A stretch of DNA of 38,851 nucleotides from Nitrososphaerota archaeon (GTDB lineage Archaea > Thermoproteota > Nitrososphaeria > Nitrososphaerales > CADDZS01), in NCBI GenBank assembly GCA_013288145.1, contig JABDCJ010000020.1:1-38851 (forward strand). Direction: 5' to 3'. A model generated the notes under the pieces. The model was not told where the DNA came from, made no database searches, and worked only from the letters and a program-made list of their open reading frames with translations. Both the position numbers and the translations under genes were made by a program. Shown piece by piece: positions 32,388-38,851 of the stretch. Positions within the stretch are counted from its first letter, which is position 1; every line of letters begins with the position of its first letter.

Positions 32388-34715
32388 ATGTCTTCAACGG
32401 GCGAACAAGCAGAGTTCCGTGGAAAAATAGGTCTAAGTTACGAAGATTCAACGCCCTGGTGGCCGGTGGCGGTTCGGCCTCCGAAAGACGCGCCAAATGT
32501 ACTCTTCATAGTACTTGACGACACGGGGTTCGGCCATCTCGGGTGTTACGGCGGCGCTATCAACACTCCGAATATAGACAAGCTCGCCGAGAATGGTTTA
32601 CGATTTACTGATTTTCATACAACTGCACTTTCCTCCCCGACTCGTTCATGTTTTCTAACCGGGAGGAATCATCATTCGAATCACTTGGCGTGCATTACCG
32701 AGATAAGCACAGGTTATCCGGGATATGATGCTAAGATACCGAAGGAAAACGGGACTATTGCAGATTATTTACGGACACGAAATTATAATACTTACGCTCT
32801 TGGAAAATGGCATCTTACGCCGCAAACCGAAATGAGTTGGGTTGGGCCGTATACGCATTGGCCTCTGGGAATGGGGTTTGATCATTATTACGGCTTCTTG
32901 GGTGGTGAGACTAATCAATGGTACCCGGATCTAATCGAAGATAACAGGCCTGTAGTCACCCCGGGAAGTCCGGACGCTGGATATCAGCTTACAACCGATC
33001 TCGCAGACCACGCGATTGACTACATTGCAAACCAGCATATGATTGCCCCTGATCTGCCATTCTTCATGTACTTCTGTCCTGGTTCATGTCACGCGCCACA
33101 CCATGCTCCGAAGAAATGGATCGATATTTACAAGGGCAAATTTGACAAAGGTTGGGATGTAGCAAGAGAAGAAATACTTGAGAGACAAAAGGAAATGGGA
33201 ATTGTACCATCCACGACGGAATTAGCTCCGGCTTTTGCTGGCAACGAAACCTCTGTTCCTGCTTGGGGCATTCTTTCGACTGACCAGAAAATACTCTACT
33301 GCCGCTTCATGGAAGTGTTCGCAGGGTACCTCTCTTACGCAGACTTTGAAATCGGTCGACTGATAGATTTCTTGAAAGACAACGAGATGCTGGATAATAC
33401 TCTAATTTTTGTAGTTTCCGATAATGGTGCGAGTGGAGAAGGGACACCGTTCGGTTCCGTCAATGAAAACAAATGGTACAACTATCTGCCAGACTCCCTC
33501 GAGGAAAACCTAAAGAGATTGGACGATCTTGGTGGACCGAAGACCTATGAACACTATCCACAAGGGTGGGCACTAGCTGGCAATACTCCGTTCAAATTCT
33601 ATAAGCGCTACACATACCAGGGTGGGATTAGTGACCCTTGCATTGTACACTGGCCCAACGCAATTAGGGCAAAAGGAGAGTTGAGGTATCAGTATCATCA
33701 TGCGATTGATCTAGTGCCCACCGTGCTTGAGGTTACTGGAATAGAGATGCCATTCCAACTCAACGGTATTCAGCAGAAACCAATTGAAGGCATCAGCATG
33801 GCATACTGCTTTAATGATGGTAACGTACCCACAAGAAGAGAAACTCAATACTATGAGATGTTAGGAAGCCGAGCAATCTGGCATAAGGGCTGGAAAGCAG
33901 TCACAACGCACAAACCAACATCGAACACCGGTCATTTCGAGAAGGACGAGTGGGAGCTATACAACGTTGACGTAGATCGCTCGGAAATTCATAATCTGGC
34001 AAAGAAGTATCCGGAAAAGGTCGAAGAGTTGAAAATCAGGTGGTTTGTCGAGGCAACAAAGTACAATGTTTTGCCACTTGATGACAGAGCTATGTCGAGA
34101 ATGGTGGACACACTGGGACAACCAACACTGATAAAAAATTATTCAAAGTACACCTACTATCCAAGAACTGCTGAGGTCCCTGAGAGCCTTGCGGCAAACG
34201 TAAAGAATCGCTCCCATTCTATAACTGCACGGGTCGAGATTCGTAGTGATGGTGCGGAGGGCATTCTGTTGACGCAGGGGTCGAGATTCGGTGGATACGC
34301 GCTATTTGTCAAAAACAATCGTCTCGCTTATGTCTACAACTATTTGGGATTGAATCTGTACAGAATCATTTCTAATGTGGAAGTACCCACCGGAGAATCA
34401 TTTCTGGAATTCAAGTTTCAAACTACGGGGAAGCCAGATGTAATGCGTGGAAAGGGGGCACCAGGAATCGGACGTCTAACGATTGATGGCAAAAAAGTAG
34501 GCGAGGCTCCTATTCCTTTGACCTGTCCTGTTGTGTATTCCTTGACGGGATGTGGACTTACATGCGGATACGCTAATGGTGCACCGGTTTCACCTGAAGA
34601 CTATGAAGCTCCATTCAGGTTTACCGGAAAGATTCGCGAAGTTGTAGTACAGTTTGCTGGCGAACCACCTTATGAGGCTGAGGCGGAACTTCGCAAGTTG
34701 ATGGCAGTTGTCTAG
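32388..34715 (+). CDS. Type I sulfatase with serine at the formylglycine position
   Basis: The protein has 775 residues. NVLFIVLDDTGFGHLGCYGG (37-56) supplies the first two Asp metal ligands. ALSSPTRSCFLTGRNHH is the sulfatase signature, with Ser82 where most sulfatases have Cys. LGKWHLTP has Lys140 and His142. VVSDNGASGEG contains Asp345-Asn346, the remaining metal ligands. A beta-rich C-terminal domain (about 590-775) ends GEPPYEAEAELRKLMAVV. There is no signal peptide, so it is probably cytosolic, like Pseudomonas AtsA. It would hydrolyse sulfate esters after its Ser is converted to formylglycine, which dual-specificity anaerobic maturases can do. It has a good TATA-like box and a palindrome upstream, and a hairpin downstream. 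Confidence 0.9.
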   Translation: MSSTGEQAEFRGKIGLSYEDSTPWWPVAVRPPKDAPNVLFIVLDDTGFGHLGCYGGAINTPNIDKLAENGLRFTDFHTTALSSPTRSCFLTGRNHHSNHLACITEISTGYPGYDAKIPKENGTIADYLRTRNYNTYALGKWHLTPQTEMSWVGPYTHWPLGMGFDHYYGFLGGETNQWYPDLIEDNRPVVTPGSPDAGYQLTTDLADHAIDYIANQHMIAPDLPFFMYFCPGSCHAPHHAPKKWIDIYKGKFDKGWDVAREEILERQKEMGIVPSTTELAPAFAGNETSVPAWGILSTDQKILYCRFMEVFAGYLSYADFEIGRLIDFLKDNEMLDNTLIFVVSDNGASGEGTPFGSVNENKWYNYLPDSLEENLKRLDDLGGPKTYEHYPQGWALAGNTPFKFYKRYTYQGGISDPCIVHWPNAIRAKGELRYQYHHAIDLVPTVLEVTGIEMPFQLNGIQQKPIEGISMAYCFNDGNVPTRRETQYYEMLGSRAIWHKGWKAVTTHKPTSNTGHFEKDEWELYNVDVDRSEIHNLAKKYPEKVEELKIRWFVEATKYNVLPLDDRAMSRMVDTLGQPTLIKNYSKYTYYPRTAEVPESLAANVKNRSHSITARVEIRSDGAEGILLTQGSRFGGYALFVKNNRLAYVYNYLGLNLYRIISNVEVPTGESFLEFKFQTTGKPDVMRGKGAPGIGRLTIDGKKVGEAPIPLTCPVVYSLTGCGLTCGYANGAPVSPEDYEAPFRFTGKIREVVVQFAGEPPYEAEAELRKLMAVV

Positions 34716-34755
34716 GGAATACAAAGAACTGAAACTGCAACGTACCTGATGCTAC

Positions 34756-34794
34756 GATCCCCCTTCTGGATTTCTTTGGTCCAGAAGGGAGATC
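34756..34794 (+). terminator. Hairpin after the first sulfatase
   Basis: CCCTTCTGGA (34761-34770) pairs perfectly with TCCAGAAGGG (34780-34789), flanked by GATC on both sides. It begins about 40 bases after the stop. A TCTTTT follows. It may end or stabilise the transcript, and it separates the two sulfatases. Confidence 0.5.
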
Positions 34795-34891
34795 TTTTGA
34801 TAAATTATCTTCCAATTATTCAGTTTAATCGTTAGACAACAATTACTGACCATGCACTTAGAATCCCATTCAGTATAACCTCAGATTTATC

Positions 34892-34920
34892 CTTGAAAAC
34901 GACTTGGTTTTTGTTTCAAG
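34892..34920. repeat. Inverted repeat between the sulfatases
   Basis: CTTGAAA (34892-34898) and TTTCAAG (34914-34920) are separated by 15 bases. An AT-rich stretch with a possible TATA box (AATAATTTTTAG) follows near 34940-34951. It could belong to the promoter of the second sulfatase. Confidence 0.3.
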
Positions 34921-35027
34921 ATCTTTTCAATTAAACAAAATAATTTTTAGATACGGAAATGTAAGTCCCGGAAATAACCGAAGACCTATTTCTCGAACCT
35001 TCAATCAAGAAATTTAGTTGTCTTCCA

Positions 35028-37346
35028 TTGAGTGAAAGCTCTGAATTTCGTGGAAAGATCGGTCTGAGTTACGAAGATTCGACGCCATGGTGGTCTGAAC
35101 CCGTTCGCCCTCCGAGGGGAGCTCCAAACATTCTGTACATTGTTCTTGATGATGTAGGATTTGGCCACCTCGGATGCTACGGTGGTGCGGTTGACACCCC
35201 GAACATTAACAAGCTGGCGGATAACGGTCTGCGCTTTACAGACTTTCATACGACGGCACTTTGTTCCCCGACTCGATCATGCTTTCTAACTGGAAGGAAC
35301 CATCACTCAAATCACATGGCATGCATCACCGAAGGTGGAACTGGTTATCCCGGATATGATGCAAAAATACCAAAAGAGAAAGGAACTGTTGCTGCGTATC
35401 TAAGGACAAGAAATTACAACACGTATGCCCTCGGCAAATGGCATCTCACGCCAACCTCTGAAATGAGCTGGATCGGTCCTTACGACCGCTGGCCAACAGG
35501 ATTGGGATTTGATCATTACTATGGCTTTCTAGGTGGCGAGACCAATCAATGGTATCCGGATCTAATTGAAAATAACAAACCTGTTTCCCCACCAGGAAAT
35601 CCCGAAACCGGTTATCAGCTTACGGCAGATCTCGCCAATCATGCAATCGAATACATAGCAAATCAGCACATGATTGCGCCGGACCTGCCATTCTTCATGT
35701 ATTTCTGCCCCGGTTCTTGTCATGCACCTCATCATGCGTCGAAGGAATGGATTGACAAGCAAAAGGGCAAATTTGACAGAGGTTGGGACGTCATCCGAGC
35801 CGAGATACTTGAAAGACAGAAGGATATGGGCATCGTTCCGTCTAATACTGAGCTGGCTCCTCACCTTCCGACATTTGAAGGTCCTTCGCCTACTTGGGAT
35901 TCACTTTCGACGGATCAGAAAACACTCTACTGTCGAATGATGGAAGTCTTCGCAGGCTACCTGTCGTATGCAGATTCCGAAATCGGTCGACTCGTTGATT
36001 TCTTGGAAGACAATGACATACTGGATAACACTTTGATCTTCCTCGTTTCAGACAATGGCGCAAGCGGAGAGGGTGGAGTAGTTGGCTCTGTAAACGAAAA
36101 CAAATTTTTCAATTACGTACCTGACGACCTTAAGGAGAATTTGAAGGCGCTAGATGACCTTGGAGGGCCTAAGACATACGAACACTATCCACAGGGATGG
36201 GCGCTTGCAGGTAACACGCCTTTCAAATTCTATAAACGGTACACGTACCAGGGTGGGATCAGCGATCCTTGTATCGTTCATTGGCCAAAAGGAATCAAGT
36301 CAAAGGGAGAGCTTCGACACCAATATCATCACGCAATTGATCTCGTACCTACCATCTTGGAAGTTACGGGAATAGAAATGCCATTTGATCTCGATGGGAT
36401 TCAGCAGAGTCCTATCGAAGGAATCAGCATGGCTTACTGCTTCGATGATGGAAATGCTCAGACTAAGAAAGAGACCCAATACTACGAAATGTTAGGCAGC
36501 CGCGCCATCTGGTACAAGGGGTGGAAGGCGGTAACGACACATCAGCCAACGTCAAACATTGGACACTTCGAGAAGGACGAGTGGGAGCTGTACAACGTCG
36601 ATGTAGATCGCTCCGAAATTCATAACCTCGCAAAGCAATACCCAGAGAAAGTTGAAGAAATGAGAGTAAGGTGGTTTGTTGAGGCGACAAAGTTCAATGT
36701 CTTACCGCTCGATGACAGGTCGTCATCCAGAGTGATAGAAACAATGAAGCAACCAACTCTGCTGGAGAATCTGTCAAAATACACTTACTATCCAAATACG
36801 GTAGAGGTGCCAGAATTCATTGCAGCGAACGTCAAGAATCGATCTCATTCCATTACTGCAGAGGTCGAGATACCTAATAGTGGAGCGGAAGGAATTCTTC
36901 TGACAGAGGGCTCGAGGTTCGGAGGATACTGTCTTTTTGTTAAAAACAATCGACTGGTCTACTCCTACAATTATGTAGGGCTCAACCTATACAGAATCGT
37001 TTCCAACGTGGACATCCCTGCCGGGAAAGCGACTCTGGAATTCGAGTTCCAGACCACGGGCAAGCCAGATGTATTACATGGAAAGGGTGCACCGGGTGTT
37101 GGAAGACTCAAAATAAATGACAAAGTAGTAGGAGAAGCAGATATCCCCCTGACTACTCCAGTAATGTATGGTCTCACGGGAGTGAACGTGACCTGCGGAT
37201 ACGGAAACGGAGAACCAGTATCGCCGGACGACTATCAGAATCCTTTCAAGTTTACAGGAAAAATAAAGAAGGTCGTAGTAGAGATCACTGGTGAGCCGCT
37301 TTTCGATGCCGAAGCGGAGCTTCGCAAGTTAATGGCAGTTGTGTAA
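35028..37346 (+). CDS. Type I sulfatase with cysteine at the formylglycine position
   Basis: The protein has 772 residues and is very similar to the preceding one along its whole length, so the pair arose by tandem duplication. It has the same ligand motifs (IVLDDVGFGH, ALGKWHLTP, VSDNGASGEG), but the signature reads ALCSPTRSCFLTG, with Cys79 at the site oxidised to formylglycine. Regions of greatest difference are the segment after GIVPSNTELAP and the end of the metal-ligand loop, so substrate preference may differ. It begins with TTG at 35028 where the first copy has ATG a few residues earlier. There is no signal peptide. A hairpin lies after the stop. Confidence 0.9.
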   Translation: MSESSEFRGKIGLSYEDSTPWWSEPVRPPRGAPNILYIVLDDVGFGHLGCYGGAVDTPNINKLADNGLRFTDFHTTALCSPTRSCFLTGRNHHSNHMACITEGGTGYPGYDAKIPKEKGTVAAYLRTRNYNTYALGKWHLTPTSEMSWIGPYDRWPTGLGFDHYYGFLGGETNQWYPDLIENNKPVSPPGNPETGYQLTADLANHAIEYIANQHMIAPDLPFFMYFCPGSCHAPHHASKEWIDKQKGKFDRGWDVIRAEILERQKDMGIVPSNTELAPHLPTFEGPSPTWDSLSTDQKTLYCRMMEVFAGYLSYADSEIGRLVDFLEDNDILDNTLIFLVSDNGASGEGGVVGSVNENKFFNYVPDDLKENLKALDDLGGPKTYEHYPQGWALAGNTPFKFYKRYTYQGGISDPCIVHWPKGIKSKGELRHQYHHAIDLVPTILEVTGIEMPFDLDGIQQSPIEGISMAYCFDDGNAQTKKETQYYEMLGSRAIWYKGWKAVTTHQPTSNIGHFEKDEWELYNVDVDRSEIHNLAKQYPEKVEEMRVRWFVEATKFNVLPLDDRSSSRVIETMKQPTLLENLSKYTYYPNTVEVPEFIAANVKNRSHSITAEVEIPNSGAEGILLTEGSRFGGYCLFVKNNRLVYSYNYVGLNLYRIVSNVDIPAGKATLEFEFQTTGKPDVLHGKGAPGVGRLKINDKVVGEADIPLTTPVMYGLTGVNVTCGYGNGEPVSPDDYQNPFKFTGKIKKVVVEITGEPLFDAEAELRKLMAVV

Positions 37347-37360
37347 GATTAGAGCATGAG

Positions 37361-37392
37361 CCGTATTCATGAACGGAATACGGTGATTTTTT
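37361..37392 (+). terminator. Hairpin and T-run after the second sulfatase
   Basis: CCGTATTC (37361-37368) and GAATACGG (37376-37383) form an 8-bp stem with a seven-base loop, followed by TGATTTTTTC. It begins 14 bases after the stop codon. Confidence 0.55.
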
Positions 37393-37529
37393 CTGATTGC
37401 TGACAACACAACTCGTAAGAAATGAGGGTTGATTTTCACTTCTTTCTCAGATTAGCTCACTAGTAATTTGCTAGAAGTTGCACCTGATTAGGCACGCATA
37501 CCTCAAATAATCGAAGATCAGAGATCTAG

Positions 37530-38851
37530 TTGACCGTCGAACTAAACTCCAAAGCATTCTACAAGATCGTACTCATTGCGGCCATTGTAGGGGCGATAGC
37601 CGCAGTTCAATTATTCATATTCGTTGGAGCTCTGTCTTTCCTCACTCAAGCAGTATGGACTGATCTTGCTAACATTTTCGGAATAGCTAACGGAATATAC
37701 GATCCTCTGTTCGTAATCTTCATGTGTCTGATTGGGGGACTATTGGTTGGGCTGATAACAAAGTACACTAAAGTCAAACCCATGCTACTCCAACAAGACT
37801 TGGCAGAGTTCGCCGAAACCGGACAGTTGAACCCTAGGCAAGGCTATGTTGGAATGATAAGAGGTTTCATCGCTCTAGTTTTCGGTGCCTCAATCGGTCC
37901 GGAGGGACCATTGACCGGCGGAAGCGGGGGCCTAGGTACGTGGCTTGCTAAGAAGCTAAAGTTTCCAAAACCATTAATCGCAGAATCAACAAATGCAGCT
38001 ATAAGCGGAATGTTCGGTGGATTCCTGGATTCACCTTTTGGCTGGCCAATCATAACAATCGAGCTAGGGCTGCAGAGTGGAAAGCTGAGCTGGAAGATGA
38101 CCCTTCCAGCCATTGTTTCTGCGGCGGTCGGCTTCTCAGTTTACTTCGGAATTACTCAAGCTACTTTTGCTGGACAATACCAATTGCCGCCGTATGCCGG
38201 CTTCCAATTCGCTCAACTATTCTATGCAGTACTTCTCGGACTGGTTGGAGGTTTAGTTGGTATGGCATTTATCCATTCATTTAATGCCCTAAGAAGAGTC
38301 GTTTCTAGATATGATTCTCATCCTGTGGAATTAGCTCTCTTAGCTGGACTAATCTTAGGCTTAATCGCTTCTGTATTTCCGCTTGTGCTTTTCAGTGGGC
38401 AGGCTCAAATCAACACGTTGATTGGAACTGCGGCCGTACTTGGCATCGTAACACTAATCCTGTACTCTTTCATGAAGGTGATCGCGACCGCGGTATGCCT
38501 CGCGTTAGGATGGGCTGGAGGATTCATCTTTTGCAGCTTGTTCATGGGTGCTTCGATGGGACTAGCTGTCCACATGATATTTCCCATAATTCCTGAAGAT
38601 GTCTGCGTTTGCAGCGTAATGTCTGGAGTGACCATAAGTCTGCTGAAATCACCGATCGCAATGGCGATAATAATCCAAGCTCTTTTCGACATCCACCTCG
38701 CACCAGTAATTGCAGTTGCTATCGTGACAGGTTTTCTTCTGACATATACTCAACAACTGGTAATCGCGCCTCAACTTTCGCGAAAAAAGGAAATTATTGC
38801 AAATTCGAAAAACAAACCTGGTCAACCACCCAAAGTACCCATCTCCGGCAG
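37530..38851 (+). CDS. ClC-family chloride channel/transporter-like protein, cut by window edge
   Basis: A TTG at 37530, preceded directly by an in-frame TAG, opens a frame that runs 440 codons to the window end. Many hydrophobic helices are present. FGASIGPEGPLTGGSGG (about 118-134) matches the GxEGP selectivity and gating motif of ClC proteins, with Glu125 at the external gate. LFSGQAQIN is a further conserved stretch. The first ClC motif, GSGIP, is not evident where it is expected (ITKYTKVKPMLLQ). This may be a divergent archaeal ClC-like protein with altered ion preference. The C-terminal part of the gene lies outside the window. Confidence 0.8.
   Translation, partial: MTVELNSKAFYKIVLIAAIVGAIAAVQLFIFVGALSFLTQAVWTDLANIFGIANGIYDPLFVIFMCLIGGLLVGLITKYTKVKPMLLQQDLAEFAETGQLNPRQGYVGMIRGFIALVFGASIGPEGPLTGGSGGLGTWLAKKLKFPKPLIAESTNAAISGMFGGFLDSPFGWPIITIELGLQSGKLSWKMTLPAIVSAAVGFSVYFGITQATFAGQYQLPPYAGFQFAQLFYAVLLGLVGGLVGMAFIHSFNALRRVVSRYDSHPVELALLAGLILGLIASVFPLVLFSGQAQINTLIGTAAVLGIVTLILYSFMKVIATAVCLALGWAGGFIFCSLFMGASMGLAVHMIFPIIPEDVCVCSVMSGVTISLLKSPIAMAIIIQALFDIHLAPVIAVAIVTGFLLTYTQQLVIAPQLSRKKEIIANSKNKPGQPPKVPISG

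Noticed and set aside
1..38851. CRISPR arrays, insertion sequences and integrase attachment sites.
   Set aside because: No regularly spaced direct repeats, transposase motifs or duplicated tRNA ends were seen. The ParB-like cluster alone is not enough to call a mobile element.

Overview
The window looks like chromosomal DNA of a soil-type thaumarchaeon (Nitrososphaeria). This is inference: there is no rRNA or complete tRNA gene to confirm it. The signs are archaeal TATA-like boxes about 26 bases before probable transcription starts, very short or absent leaders, frequent TTG starts, an Lrp-type regulator, a Sm-like protein, a DUF1622 protein, and proteins that combine a receiver or kinase with a repeated sensor module. 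No ammonia-oxidation gene is present. Acyl-CoA dehydrogenases, a CoA ligase, sulfatases and hydrolases instead suggest use of organic matter.

Layout. 0-5 kb: a frameshifted SnoaL-like gene at the left edge, a large cell-surface LCAT-type lipase/acyltransferase, a decayed alpha/beta-hydrolase fragment, a ribbon-helix-helix regulator and an Lrp-type regulator. 5-8 kb: a radical SAM enzyme followed on the same strand by an unlisted 40-residue membrane peptide, then a repeat-rich intergenic region and a four-helix membrane protein. 8-12 kb: a probable operon of a phenylacetate-CoA-ligase-like enzyme and two unlike acyl-CoA dehydrogenases. 12-17 kb: an AlkZ-like winged-helix protein whose conserved N-terminus has no ordinary start codon, an unknown protein, a ParB-like protein with a zinc ribbon, a membrane/winged-helix gene split by an in-frame TAG, and a small ribbon-helix-helix protein. 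17-22 kb: a GC-richer block with a sensor histidine kinase and a divergent pair of class III aminotransferase and AstE-type deacylase. 22-25 kb: a clan GH-A-like protein, a universal stress protein and small ORFs. 25-29 kb: an anaerobic sulfatase-maturase-like radical SAM/SPASM enzyme with a SEC-C tail, flanked by two related coiled-coil proteins, then a receiver/sensor protein. 29-32 kb: Sm-like, DUF1622, SHOCT and zinc-ribbon proteins. 32-37.4 kb: two large tandem sulfatases, one with serine and the other with cysteine at the formylglycine position. 37.5 kb to the end: a ClC-type channel or transporter that runs off the edge.

The most coherent system is the sulfatase pair plus the maturase about 5.3 kb upstream. 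Both sulfatases lack export signals, so sulfate esters are probably cleaved inside the cell. The kinase and receiver proteins share one repeated sensor module, which points to a lineage-specific signalling family. Several genes carry small lesions: a frameshift, a 5' truncation, an in-frame TAG and a missing start. They may mark ongoing gene decay or assembly errors.
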